Origin: Streptomyces dysideae
Lineage (GTDB): Bacteria > Actinomycetota > Actinomycetes > Streptomycetales > Streptomycetaceae
Length of the DNA: 64,000 nt
Assembly: GCF_001514305.1 (NCBI RefSeq)
Contig: NZ_KQ949081.1
Location: 47,840 to 111,839, forward strand
Direction of reading: 5' to 3'
Shown: one piece after another, positions 49,664-58,419 of the stretch
How the letters are laid out: each line of letters begins with the position of its first letter
How positions within the stretch are numbered: position 1 is the stretch's first letter
Notes under the pieces: generated by a model
The model's input: only the letters and a program-made list of their open reading frames with translations
The model's database searches: none
What the model was told of the DNA's origin: nothing
Translations under genes and position numbers: made by a program

Positions 49664-52600
49664 CCGCCATGACAGCGCGGGCCGCCTCCCGCAGCTCGTC
49701 CCGCTCCAGGGCGGCGTACTCCGACACCGCGTCGGCGTACGCCGCCCTGGCAGCTTTCCCGGCGGCCCCGGCCGCCTGCCGGGCGCGGTCCGCCGACATC
49801 GTCGGCTGGAACTCGCGCAGCACCCGCAGGCGTTCGGCCAGCGCGATCATCCGTACGGCGGTGGCGTCGCCGGACGCCAGCCCAGCCATGCCGAGCGCGT
49901 GCAGCACCGTCCCGAACAAGGGGAGCTCCATGGGCGAGCGGGACGGACCGGAGAGCAGCCTCCGCAACTCCTGCCGCAGCCGGTCGACCTGCCCCGCGAC
50001 GAGTTCGAGACGGCCGGCGTGCGCGTGTGCCGTCACCGCCGCCGACTGGACCTGCAGCGACCACCTGTCGAAGAAGGGGTCGTCGCCGTCCAACGAGCCT
50101 GCCGCGGGCATCCGCTCCACGGCGTTGCGCCACAGGCCGAGCCCGACCTCGGTCAGCCCGCGGGCGAGCGCGATCTCGGCGCGCCCGCCGAAGTCGGGGC
50201 TGTAGAAGTCGTACTTCTGCGGGGCGTTGTCGCCCTCCGCCTGCCGCAGCCAGTACTCGGCCTCGTCGGGGTCGCCCCGGTGCAGACAGGCGAGGACGAG
50301 GCCCCAGCGGACGCCGATGGTGTCGTGCTCGTCGCCGAGCCGCGGCAGCGCCTCCAGCGCGGCCTTGAGGTGCCCGTACGCGGCATTGCCCTGCTCCGTC
50401 TGCATGTACAGCTCGCTCAGCCGGGCGTGGCCCATGACCTGCAGGAACGGGGTGTCGACCGGCGCCAGTGCGGCGATGATCCGGCGAGCCGAGGCGAGCG
50501 CGCGGTCGAGGTCGTGCTCGTACTCCCAGACGTAGGTGGCGACGCCCTCGGCGACGCCGGCGAGCAGCGGCTGCTCGCTGGCGCAGAGCCCCCGCAGCAC
50601 GTCGTAGTCGGGAGGCAGCATCTCGGGGACCGCGCTCAGCACTGCCGCGATGGCCCGCAGCAGCGTGTCCAGCGGGGCCGGGGGCAGCCGCCGGAGGGTG
50701 ACGAGATGGCGTACGGCGCGCGGGCCGTAGCCCATGAACAGGCTCGCCGTGCAGAACACCGCAGCGGCGCGGGCGACTTCGACGTATTCGGGCTCCGGGT
50801 AGTAGTGCGACAGCGGCGGTCCGGTGTCCGCGGCGAGGGCGGTGAGGCGGGGGTAGTTGGAGCCGGTGGACCACAGGGCGGCGAGGACGGCGGTGAGGGC
50901 GGCGGTGGTGGGGCCGTCCGTACGGACCAGGGCGTGCCGCAGGGCCAGCACGAGGTTGTCCTGCTCAGCCCTGATCCGCTCCCAGGCGGTCCCCGGTTGC
51001 GAGCCGAGGAGCCAGTCGTGGTACGTGACCCCGAAGTCCCGCGCCCAGGCGAGGAACCGGCCGACGGCCTCCTCTTCCTCGCCCGCCTCCGCGCGCCGGG
51101 CCGCGCTGAACTCCCGTACGGTCTCCAGCATCCGGAACCGCACGCCGGCCGGGGTGTCGGCGACGGTGAGCAGCGACTGATCGGCCAACTGCTCCAGGAG
51201 AAACAGCGCGTCCTCGCCCAGCACGTGCTCCGCGGCTTCTCCGGAGAAGCCGCCGGGGAAGACGGACAGCGTGCGCAGCGCGGCCCTGGCCTCCTCGTCG
51301 AGGAGGTTCCAGCTCCAGTCCACGACCGCGTGCAGCGTGCGATGACGCTCCGGCACGTCCCGCGCCCCGCCGCGCAGCAGCGCGAACCGATCGCCGAGGC
51401 GGCGTGCGATGTCCGGCACCGACAGCACGCGCACCCGCGCCGCGGCCAGCTCCACGGCGAGCGGCAGCCCGTCGAGGTGGCGGCACAGCTCGGCCACCGC
51501 GTCCGGCGGCAGCTCCACGCCGGGCCGGGCGGCCCGGGCCCGCTGTGTGAACAGCTCGACCGAGGTGCCGAGACCGAGCTCCGGCAGCGCGTACACCGCC
51601 TCCGAGGTGAGGCCCAGCGGGGCCCGGCTGGTGGCGAGCACCCGCAGGTCCTTCGATGACGAGACCAGGGCCTGTACGAGGCCGGCGGCCCCCCGGATGA
51701 CCTGCTCGCAGTTGTCGAGGACCAGCAGCGCGGGCCCCGAGCCGAGCGCGCCGAGTATGCCGGACACCGGGTCGGCCGGGGCGTGGCCGCTCATGGCGCC
51801 GGCCCGCCCCTCGCCCGCGCCGAGCGCGGAGGCCACCTCCGCGGTCACGTCCTCGTCCGCTGTGACGCCGGCGAGCGGCACGAAATACACCACGCGCTGC
51901 TCGGCCCGGCGGCTGACGGCGTGCGCGAGCCGGGTCTTGCCGAGGCCGCCGGGGCCGACGACGGTGACGGCGCGGGAGGCGCGCAGCAGCCGCTCCACCG
52001 CCGCGATGTCCTCGTCCCGTCCCAGCAGCGGGTTCGGTTCGTGCGGCACGCCGTGCCTGACCACCGGCGCCTCGCCACGCAACAGCTCCCGCTGTACGGC
52101 CTTGAGCCCGGCGCCCGGATCCGTGCCGAGTTCGTCGCGCAGCTCACGGCGGTACGCCTCGTACCGCATCAGCGCGGCGGACGGGCCCGCCGACGCCGCC
52201 TCACCGCGCAGCAGCTCGGCGAGCACTTCCTCGTCGCGCGGATGCTCCGCGGCGGCCACGGCCAGCGGCCCGGCCGCCTCCGCATGCCGTCCGAGGCGGG
52301 CGAGCGCGAGCGCCTGCGCGCGTACGAGCGTGCCGCGGACGGGGGCGCGCTCGGCGCGCAACGCGGCCACGGGGTCTGCGGTTTCGTCGGGCCCGCCGGC
52401 CCCGTCCGAGGTGCCCTCCCACAGCGCGAGCCCGGCCTCGGCCGCGGCCAGCGATCCCGCGTGGTCCCCGGCCCTGGCCCGGTCCGCGCTCGCGGCGGCG
52501 CGCAGCAGCAGGGCGGAGCTGTCGACCTGATCCTCGGCGAGGGCGAGCCGGTATCCGGTCGGCGTGCTGGCGAGGACGTCGGCGCCCAACTGCGCCCGCG

Positions 52601-52799
52601 CCCTGGACACGAGGACCTGCACCGCCTTCGCCGGCCGCTCCGGCAGCTCGTCCGGCCACAGCCCTTGCACCAGCCGCTCGGTGCTGCAGCCCGTGCGTAA
52701 GTCGCCCGCGAGCAGGGCGAGTAGGCCGCGGAGCCGGGGCGCGGTGACCTCCTGTCCGCGGTAGGCGACACGCGGCAGCAGAGTCAGGTCGGTGGTCAC
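49644..52799 (-). CDS. AfsR/SARP-like regulator with NTPase and TPR parts
   Basis: 1051-aa regulator. A winged-helix DNA-binding domain at residues 8-85 (LRGLLALLAGDLRTGCSTER) is followed by a bacterial transcriptional activation domain to about 240. An AP/NB-ARC type NTPase (P-loop VVGPGGLGKTRLAH near residue 285, Walker B LLVLDNCEQV, then LATSRAPLGL) and a long helical TPR-type C-terminus complete it. Such proteins activate secondary-metabolite or stress genes. GTG 52799 is the start. It lies between the DrrAB-type exporter and an Xre regulator; control of the exporter is possible but not shown. Confidence 0.9.
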   Translation of the reverse strand: MTTDLTLLPRVAYRGQEVTAPRLRGLLALLAGDLRTGCSTERLVQGLWPDELPERPAKAVQVLVSRARAQLGADVLASTPTGYRLALAEDQVDSSALLLRAAASADRARAGDHAGSLAAAEAGLALWEGTSDGAGGPDETADPVAALRAERAPVRGTLVRAQALALARLGRHAEAAGPLAVAAAEHPRDEEVLAELLRGEAASAGPSAALMRYEAYRRELRDELGTDPGAGLKAVQRELLRGEAPVVRHGVPHEPNPLLGRDEDIAAVERLLRASRAVTVVGPGGLGKTRLAHAVSRRAEQRVVYFVPLAGVTADEDVTAEVASALGAGEGRAGAMSGHAPADPVSGILGALGSGPALLVLDNCEQVIRGAAGLVQALVSSSKDLRVLATSRAPLGLTSEAVYALPELGLGTSVELFTQRARAARPGVELPPDAVAELCRHLDGLPLAVELAAARVRVLSVPDIARRLGDRFALLRGGARDVPERHRTLHAVVDWSWNLLDEEARAALRTLSVFPGGFSGEAAEHVLGEDALFLLEQLADQSLLTVADTPAGVRFRMLETVREFSAARRAEAGEEEEAVGRFLAWARDFGVTYHDWLLGSQPGTAWERIRAEQDNLVLALRHALVRTDGPTTAALTAVLAALWSTGSNYPRLTALAADTGPPLSHYYPEPEYVEVARAAAVFCTASLFMGYGPRAVRHLVTLRRLPPAPLDTLLRAIAAVLSAVPEMLPPDYDVLRGLCASEQPLLAGVAEGVATYVWEYEHDLDRALASARRIIAALAPVDTPFLQVMGHARLSELYMQTEQGNAAYGHLKAALEALPRLGDEHDTIGVRWGLVLACLHRGDPDEAEYWLRQAEGDNAPQKYDFYSPDFGGRAEIALARGLTEVGLGLWRNAVERMPAAGSLDGDDPFFDRWSLQVQSAAVTAHAHAGRLELVAGQVDRLRQELRRLLSGPSRSPMELPLFGTVLHALGMAGLASGDATAVRMIALAERLRVLREFQPTMSADRARQAAGAAGKAARAAYADAVSEYAALERDELREAARAVMAVTSGRG

Positions 52800-52842
52800 C
52801 CGTGCAGGTTAACCAAGGCCGACAGAGTGGCGTGGCGCACTT

Positions 52843-52862
52843 TTGCAAGCGGCTGCTTGCAA
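52843..52862. promoter_or_regulatory. 20-bp perfect dyad upstream of the Xre gene
   Basis: TTGCAAGC at 52843-52850 and GCTTGCAA at 52855-52862 are perfect inverted repeats around GGCT, 30 bases before the Xre start and 44 before the divergent AfsR-like start. A likely operator for the Xre protein itself. Confidence 0.65.
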
Positions 52863-52892
52863 TAGTTAGCGGGGGTGGTGCAAGGTGGAGGC

Positions 52893-53513
52893 ATGGCATC
52901 GCTCAACGTCGGCAATCTCGGTGAGTATCTGCGCGAACAGCGGCGCAACGCGCAGCTGTCGTTGCGTCAGCTCGCCGATGCCGCCGGGGTGTCCAATCCG
53001 TATCTGAGTCAGATCGAGCGTGGGCTGCGCAAGCCGAGCGCGGAGGTGTTGCAGCAGGTCGCCAAGGCGCTGCGGATCTCCGCCGAGACGCTGTACGTGC
53101 GGGCCGGGATCCTCGACGCGGAACGAGACCGGGACGAGGTGGAGACGCGTGCCGTCATACTCGCCGATCCCACGCTGAACGAGCGGCAGAAGCAGGTGCT
53201 CCTCCAGATCTACGAGTCCTTCCGCAAGGAGAACGGATTCGTGGCCGGACCGGAGATACCTGAGGCCGACTCACGGGGCGACGGTCCGGTGGACGTCCAT
53301 GAGCGGCAGGAGCAGGCCGACGACACCGGCGACGGTACCGCCGAGCGCCGTACCCGTAAGGCCCGCAGCACCCGCAAGAGCAACACCGAAGCCGACACCG
53401 ACGCCGGCGCCGCGAGTGGCCGCAAGGCCGCCGCCCCCCGCCGTACCCGCACGAACCGTACGACCCGCAAGACCGGCGGCAGCGACGCCGACCCGCAGCA
53501 GTCGGCCGGCTGA
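52893..53513 (+). CDS. Xre-family regulator with basic disordered tail
   Basis: 206-aa protein. The helix-turn-helix (residues 8-65) contains LSLRQLADAAGVSNPYLSQI and ERGLRKPSAEVLQQVAKAL. A short helical part follows to about 115, and the last 80 residues are Arg/Lys/Thr-rich and disordered, similar in style to histone-like tails. GGTGGAGGC precedes ATG 52893. The next gene, also with a Lys/Thr/Ala-rich tail, follows at 68 bases, and the two may be coexpressed. Confidence 0.88.
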   Translation: MASLNVGNLGEYLREQRRNAQLSLRQLADAAGVSNPYLSQIERGLRKPSAEVLQQVAKALRISAETLYVRAGILDAERDRDEVETRAVILADPTLNERQKQVLLQIYESFRKENGFVAGPEIPEADSRGDGPVDVHERQEQADDTGDGTAERRTRKARSTRKSNTEADTDAGAASGRKAAAPRRTRTNRTTRKTGGSDADPQQSAG

Positions 53514-53581
53514 CCGGGCCGGCCGGGCTGACCGCGGGACCCAAAACCCTCAGCCGCAAGTGATCCGGGAGGACCAGCATC

Positions 53582-54226
53582 ATGGCCATCACTGAAGACT
53601 TCCGTAAGACCCTCAGCGACCCGACCCCGCTCTACTTCGCCGCCGGCACCGCCGACCTGGCCCTTCAGCAGGCCAAGAAGGTCCCCGGCCTGGTGGAGCA
53701 GCTGCGCGCCGAGGCGCCGGCGAGGATCGAGGCCGTGCGCAACACCGACCCGAAGGCCGTTCAGGAGAAGGCCTCCGCCCGCGCCAAGGAGGCCTCCGCC
53801 AAGGCCAAGGAGGCGCAGGAGACCATCCAGGCCAAGGTCGGCGAGTTCATCAGCACCCTCGACGGCGACATCAAGAAGCTCGGCAGCACCCTCGACGCCG
53901 ACCTGAAGAAGCTCGGCGAGTCCGCCCAGGACATCGCGCTGCGCAGCGTCGGTGTCGCCGCCGAGTACGCCGTCAAGGCCCGTGAGGCCTACGAGAAGGT
54001 CGCCGAGCACGGCGAGCAGACCGTGAAGACCTGGCGCGGCGAGGCCGCCGACGAGATCGAGGAGCTCGCCGCGGCCGTCGAGCCGAAGGCGGAGCCGGTC
54101 GAGGTCAAGGAGGAGAAGCCCGCCGAGGCCACAGCCGGGCCCGCCGCCCCGGCCAAGAAGGCGACGGCCAAGAAGGCGACGACGCGCAAGACCACCGTCA
54201 AGAAGACCACCCCGCCCGCCCAGTAG
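53582..54226 (+). CDS. HbhA-like coiled-coil protein with Lys/Ala-rich tail
   Basis: 214-aa protein. Residues 10-155 are predicted long amphipathic helices with heptads (ARAKEASAKAKEAQETIQAK). The tail has repeated KKATAKKATTRKTTVKKTT, as in mycobacterial heparin-binding hemagglutinin and histone-like proteins. MAITEDFRKTLSDPTPLYFA is the recognisable N-terminus. GGAGGACCAGC precedes ATG 53582. Nucleoid, lipid or surface binding roles are known for relatives; which applies here is unclear. Confidence 0.85.
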   Translation: MAITEDFRKTLSDPTPLYFAAGTADLALQQAKKVPGLVEQLRAEAPARIEAVRNTDPKAVQEKASARAKEASAKAKEAQETIQAKVGEFISTLDGDIKKLGSTLDADLKKLGESAQDIALRSVGVAAEYAVKAREAYEKVAEHGEQTVKTWRGEAADEIEELAAAVEPKAEPVEVKEEKPAEATAGPAAPAKKATAKKATTRKTTVKKTTPPAQ

Positions 54227-54261
54227 GACCTACCAGGTCACACACGGCGACAGTCGAACAG

Positions 54262-54292
54262 CGGGCCGGGCACTTACCTGTTGCCCGGCCCG
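54262..54292 (+). terminator. terminator after the HbhA-like gene
   Basis: CGGGCCGGGCA at 54262-54272 pairs perfectly with TGCCCGGCCCG at 54282-54292 around a nine-base loop, 35 bases after the stop. Confidence 0.9.
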
Positions 54293-54354
54293 TTGTCCGG
54301 GTAGAGCGGACGTGCTTGCGGGTACGGTGACCGCGTAGATACGAGCCGAGTCGG

Positions 54355-54711
54355 GTGGTGGACGTAGTGCTGATGCAGGGTTTCGCGGGGTTGATGTGGC
54401 TGCTGAGCGTGGCCCTGATCCTTTTCAGCGGCTTCGCGCTGGTTGACGCCGCCATGCGCCGCGAGGACGCCTATCGAGCGGCCGACAAGAAGACCAAGCC
54501 GTTCTGGCTGATCGTCCTCGGGCTCGCCTTCGTGGTGAACCTGATCTTCAACATCCTGTCGTTCCTGCCGATCATCGGCCTCATCGCGACCATCGTGTAC
54601 ATGGTCGACGTCCGACCGGCGATCCGCTCCCTCCCGGGCGGTGGCCGCCCCAGGCGAGGCGGTGGCTCCAGCAGCGACGGCCCTTACGGCCCCTACAACG
54701 GCGGACGGTAA
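54355..54711 (+). CDS. DUF2516 family membrane protein
   Basis: 118-aa protein with two transmembrane helices (about 10-30 and 48-85), with the conserved ALVDAAMRREDAYRAADKKT and KPFWLIVLGLAFVVNLIF between and in the second. The Gly/Arg-rich tail ends YGPYNGGR. It matches DUF2516. Starts are ambiguous among GTG 54355, GTG 54358 and ATG 54373. Function unknown. Confidence 0.85.
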   Translation: MVDVVLMQGFAGLMWLLSVALILFSGFALVDAAMRREDAYRAADKKTKPFWLIVLGLAFVVNLIFNILSFLPIIGLIATIVYMVDVRPAIRSLPGGGRPRRGGGSSSDGPYGPYNGGR

Positions 54712-54829
54712 CGCAAGCGCCCCGTGAGGGGCGGGGCTGCGTCTGATGTGCCGCTCCGCCGCGTGGGCGCGACCAGCCACAACGAACCAGCGCTCGGCTA
54801 CGGCGAACGCCTGAACGGCGAGCCCCCGC

Positions 54830-56167
54830 TCACCCCGCCCGATCCAACAGCAACACAGCCACGTCATCAGTCAACTCGCCCCCATTGAGGTCCCGCACCT
54901 CATTGACAGCGGCCCGCAACAACGCCTCCCCACTCAAGCCGGCGTCAAGCTGCCGCCGCACCAGCTCCACCATCCCATCCTGCCCAAGCCGCTCCCGCCC
55001 CTCCCCGATGTGCCCCTCGATCAGCCCGTCGGTGTAGAGCATCAGGCTCCACTCCCGCCCCAGCTCCACCTGCATCCGCGGCCACCGCGCCCCCGGCAGC
55101 AGCCCGAGCGCGGGCCCGTTGTTGTCGTACGGCAACAACCGCGCCGGCCGCCCGGGACGGGCGAGCAGCGGAGACGGATGCCCGGCCAGGCACAGCCCCG
55201 CGCTACGCCCGTCCGGCGCGATGTCCACCGTGCACAGCGTCGCGAAGATCTCGTCGTCGGCCCGCTCATGCTCCAGCACCTGCTGCAACGTACCCAGCAG
55301 CTCGTCACCGCACAGGCCGGCCAGCGTCAGCGCCCGCCAGGCGATCCGCAGCTCCACGCCGAGCGCCGCCTCGTCGGGACCGTGCCCGCAGACGTCGCCG
55401 ATCATGGCGTGCACGGTGCCGTCGGGGGTGCGGACGGTGTCGTAGAAGTCACCGCCGAGCAGGGCGCGCGAACGCCCCGGCCGATAACGCGCGGCGAACC
55501 GCAGCGACGAACCCTCCAGCAGCGGCGTCGGCAGCAGCCCCCGCTCCAGGCGGCGGTTCTCCTGCGCGCGCACCCGGCCCTCGGCGAGCCGTCGCTCGGC
55601 CGTGTCGGAACGTTTCCTCTCCACGGCGTACCGGATCGCCCGGCTCAGTAGCCGGCCGTCCAGCTCGTCCCGGAAGAGATAGTCCTGGGCGCCCACGCGC
55701 ACCGCCTCCGCGCCGCGCTCGGCGTCACCGGACGCGGTGAGCGCGAGGACGGCGTGCCGGGGCGCGAGCTTCAGCACGTGCTTGAGTACGGCCAGCTCGT
55801 CGTCGGCGGCCTGGCCGGGCGCCGACAGCGCGAGGTCCAGCAGGATGCAGTGGACGTCGTCGGTGAGCAGCCGCTCGGCCTCGGTGAGGTTGCGCGCGGT
55901 GCGGACCCGGATCGGCTTGCCGGTCGGGTCGAGCATTTCGGGCACGATCGCGGAGCCGCCGGGATCGTCCTCGATCAGCAGCAGCGTGAGATTGGTGCCG
56001 TTGTTCTTCTCGACCGGGTCTCCCTTGGGCGGGGCGGCTTCCTGGGCCTTGAAGGCCGCGGTGGCTTCCAAGGCCTCCCTGGAGGGGCCGCCGACTGCGG
56101 ACGCGGCCTGCGCCTGACCACTCTCCACGGCCGGGATCGCTCTCTGCCGCGGTACGGGTACGGGCAT
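54830..56167 (-). CDS. response-regulator PP2C (SpoIIE-type) phosphatase
   Basis: 445-aa protein with an N-terminal receiver-like domain (about 55-175; LLLIEDDPGG, the phospho-acceptor in CILLDLALSAPG, VLALTASGD) joined by a coiled linker to a PP2C-type Ser/Thr phosphatase domain (about 225-440). LLGGDFYDTV, MIGDVCGHGPDEA, LYTDGLIEG and GELTDDVAVLLL carry the metal-binding Asp residues. It would dephosphorylate an anti-sigma antagonist. ATG 56167 has GGAAGGAACC upstream. No sigma or anti-sigma gene is adjacent. Confidence 0.9.
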   Translation of the reverse strand: MPVPVPRQRAIPAVESGQAQAASAVGGPSREALEATAAFKAQEAAPPKGDPVEKNNGTNLTLLLIEDDPGGSAIVPEMLDPTGKPIRVRTARNLTEAERLLTDDVHCILLDLALSAPGQAADDELAVLKHVLKLAPRHAVLALTASGDAERGAEAVRVGAQDYLFRDELDGRLLSRAIRYAVERKRSDTAERRLAEGRVRAQENRRLERGLLPTPLLEGSSLRFAARYRPGRSRALLGGDFYDTVRTPDGTVHAMIGDVCGHGPDEAALGVELRIAWRALTLAGLCGDELLGTLQQVLEHERADDEIFATLCTVDIAPDGRSAGLCLAGHPSPLLARPGRPARLLPYDNNGPALGLLPGARWPRMQVELGREWSLMLYTDGLIEGHIGEGRERLGQDGMVELVRRQLDAGLSGEALLRAAVNEVRDLNGGELTDDVAVLLLDRAG

Positions 56168-56506
56168 CGTCTTGGGTTCCTTCCCTCCCCCCGAGGGCAT
56201 GGCGGGGACGAGGGACCTCGACCCACCGACGGGGACCATAGCGGTAGTCGGCGCCGCAACGGAATGGTGTGCGGCACGCCGTGTGGACGCTGGCCGCTGT
56301 CATATGCCGCGTTCCGTAACGCAGTTGGACAGGGTGGGGAAGGGGCGGGAATGACGAACATCACGTCCCCGCAAGGTTTGTGAGTGGTGGGGCGTGGGGT
56401 GGGTCACGTGGCGCGGGTCGCGAACGGTGCGTGCGGCGGCATATGAGGCTGTATCGCCCGAAAGGCCTCCATGGATTCTCGAGCCCCGAGGCAGGAAACT
56501 CTGCCC
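56168..56506. other. intergenic region between divergent genes
   Basis: About 340 bases with no supported gene, holding promoters for the divergent phosphatase and lipoprotein genes. A moderately AT-rich part around 56250-56380 is present, but no clear -10/-35 was identified. Confidence 0.4.
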
Positions 56507-57115
56507 ATGCCCCTCAGACGATCAGCCACAGCAGCCGTCGTCGTCGCGATGGCCGCGATCGCCGCGGCCGCTGTGACCGCATGCGGAACCCAGCAGGCCG
56601 GGGCCGGGGCCGGACGGCCGCAGTCGGCGAGCCCCCGCCCCTCCTTCTCGCCCCGGCCCAAGTGCGCGCAGCCGGCCGAGATGCCGACGGTGACGCCCTC
56701 GTCCCCCGTGCCGAGCGTGACCGCTGAGCGCCAGAAGGGGAATGGGGACACTCCTCCCAACTACGCCGAAAATCATGCTTATCGGATGCAGAGGGCCCTC
56801 ACCGCGGCCCAGCTCGCCCAGGGGCAGGCGTCGGCCGAGCTCATCAAGGGGGAGCTGGAGAAGGTCCGGCAGGAGGGCGGCTCCGGTGAGTACGGCCGCT
56901 TCAGTGACGAGCGGATCGAGGTGGCACTGAAGCGGCTTGGCTGTGGCAAGGAGCACGGTGTCTACGTCGGGAACGGGTTCTACAGCGTCCACACGGGAGT
57001 CACGTGTGTGTCAGGGCGTGTGACGAAGGACGAGTTGGACAGCGAGGTGCACGGTGCCTACGCCGAGCCCCAGCCGGGAACAGGCCCCTGCGTCGAGAAC
57101 CGCGGCGGCCACTGA
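56507..57115 (+). CDS. secreted lipoprotein, unknown function
   Basis: 202-aa protein with a lipoprotein signal peptide (RRSATAAVVVAMAAIAAAAV ending VTAC, Cys near residue 26), a Pro/Ser linker with one Cys and a soluble domain. The domain contains NYAENHAYRMQRALTAAQLA, a helical EKVRQEG stretch and four more cysteines (LGCGKEHG, VTCVSG, GPCVENR). GGCAGGAA precedes ATG 56507. The cysteines may form disulfides outside the cell. No family recognised with certainty. Confidence 0.75.
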   Translation: MPLRRSATAAVVVAMAAIAAAAVTACGTQQAGAGAGRPQSASPRPSFSPRPKCAQPAEMPTVTPSSPVPSVTAERQKGNGDTPPNYAENHAYRMQRALTAAQLAQGQASAELIKGELEKVRQEGGSGEYGRFSDERIEVALKRLGCGKEHGVYVGNGFYSVHTGVTCVSGRVTKDELDSEVHGAYAEPQPGTGPCVENRGGH

Positions 57116-57126
57116 GGGTGGCCTGC

Positions 57127-58215
57127 CTACGCGTCAGGCCGGACCACCCCGAGGATCGGCATCGACCCGGCCCCCGCGATCGTCACCGTCCGGTTCGGGC
57201 GTGGGGCGTGCACGATCGCGCCGTCACCGATGTACATCGCGACATGGCTGGCGTCGTCGAAGTAGATGATGAGGTCGCCGGGGCGCATGTCCTCGACGTC
57301 GACGCGCTCGAGCTGCTTCCACTGCTCCTGCGAGGTGCGTGGAATGGGCTGGTCGGCGGAGATCCAGGCCTGTGAGGTCAGTCCGGAGCAGTCGTACGTG
57401 TCCGGGCCCTCGGCGCCCCATTCGTACGGTTTGCCCATCTGTGCCGTGGCGTACTCGACCGCCTTCTTGCCCTGTTCGGACGCCTGGCCGCTGATGTCCT
57501 CGAGTATCCCGGAGTCGAGCCACGCGGTCTGCGCCTTGCGGGCGGCCTCGGCCTCCAGCTCGGCGAGGCGCTCCTTCTCCTCCTTCTCCAGCTGGGACTC
57601 GAGCTCTTCGGCCGCCGCGATCTTCTTCTTGATCTCCTTCGTCGCGGTGGCCTTGGCCTTGCGGTTGGCCTCCAGCTTCTTCCACTGGGCGGAGGCGTCC
57701 TTGGTGTAGAGCTTCAAGTCCTGCTGGGTGCGGGTCATTTCCTCGAGCAGGGCCTTGGTGGCGCGCTCGCCCTGCAGTACCCGGCCGGCGCCGTCGAGGA
57801 ACTGCCCCGGGTTGTCGCTCAGCATCAGCTGGGCCTCGTCCGGGAGTCCGCCGGTGCGGTACTGGGCGGCGGCCGCGGAGCCCGCGCGCTTCTTCAACTC
57901 GTCCAGTTTCTCCTGGCCCTTGACGATCTTCTTGGCCAGTTCGACGATCTCGGCGGACTGCTGCTCCGCCTTCTCCTCGGCCGCGTTGTACTCGTCGGTG
58001 GCGACCGCCGCCGCGTGGTAGAGCTTCTCGAGCTTCTGGCGGACGGCCTCGAGGTCCTTGGTGGACACGGGCGCCGGGGAAGCACTCGGCGTCGGTGTCG
58101 GCGTAGGTGTCGGGCTCGTCTGGGACGCGAACGCCGTACCGGGTGCCGCCAGCACGGTGACCGCGCACACCACGGTGATTGCCGCCGTGACCAGACCGCG
58201 CTTGCCCGTACCCAT
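57127..58215 (-). CDS. secreted NlpC/P60 peptidoglycan endopeptidase
   Basis: 362-aa cell-wall hydrolase of the RipA/SCO4202-like type. A signal peptide (1-30) and Pro/Thr linker are followed by a long coiled coil (about 50-230) and an NlpC/P60 domain (245-362). Catalytic Cys276 is in YDCSGL, His324 in DASHVAMYIG and His336 in IVHAPR. It cuts stem peptides during growth or sporulation; the coiled coil probably controls access. GGGGGAAGGGCT precedes ATG 58215. Confidence 0.92.
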   Translation of the reverse strand: MGTGKRGLVTAAITVVCAVTVLAAPGTAFASQTSPTPTPTPTPSASPAPVSTKDLEAVRQKLEKLYHAAAVATDEYNAAEEKAEQQSAEIVELAKKIVKGQEKLDELKKRAGSAAAAQYRTGGLPDEAQLMLSDNPGQFLDGAGRVLQGERATKALLEEMTRTQQDLKLYTKDASAQWKKLEANRKAKATATKEIKKKIAAAEELESQLEKEEKERLAELEAEAARKAQTAWLDSGILEDISGQASEQGKKAVEYATAQMGKPYEWGAEGPDTYDCSGLTSQAWISADQPIPRTSQEQWKQLERVDVEDMRPGDLIIYFDDASHVAMYIGDGAIVHAPRPNRTVTIAGAGSMPILGVVRPDA

Positions 58216-58419
58216 AGCCCTTCCCCCAAACTGATTAACCGTCAGTAACTTCCGGACGTCAGGGGATCGTGCCATGCCGACGTACAAAAAGCGACAGAGG
58301 CGCGAACGAGGCGACCGAACCAGTCCTCCCCCTCCACCCCACGCCTCATGACGATCTCCCCGCCTTTGTGACGAACGACTCACGGCGATCGTGCCCCGCA
58401 GACAGGGGGCGCGCGGAGG
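58216..58419. other. intergenic region
   Basis: About 200 bases with no supported gene, between the NlpC/P60 gene start and the methyltransferase stop. It contains the promoter region for the hydrolase, including an ACTCACGGCG-rich part, with no recognised regulatory element. Confidence 0.4.

Noticed and set aside
49899..51659. 586-aa plus-strand frame within the AfsR-like gene
   Set aside because: Arg/Gln/Pro-rich antisense frame with no motif or ribosome site; the minus-strand regulator has P-loop and DNA-binding motifs.
52843..52862. Nur box
   Set aside because: TTGCAA half sites are present, but spacing is eight bases rather than the five of the published Nur consensus, and the genes are not nickel related.
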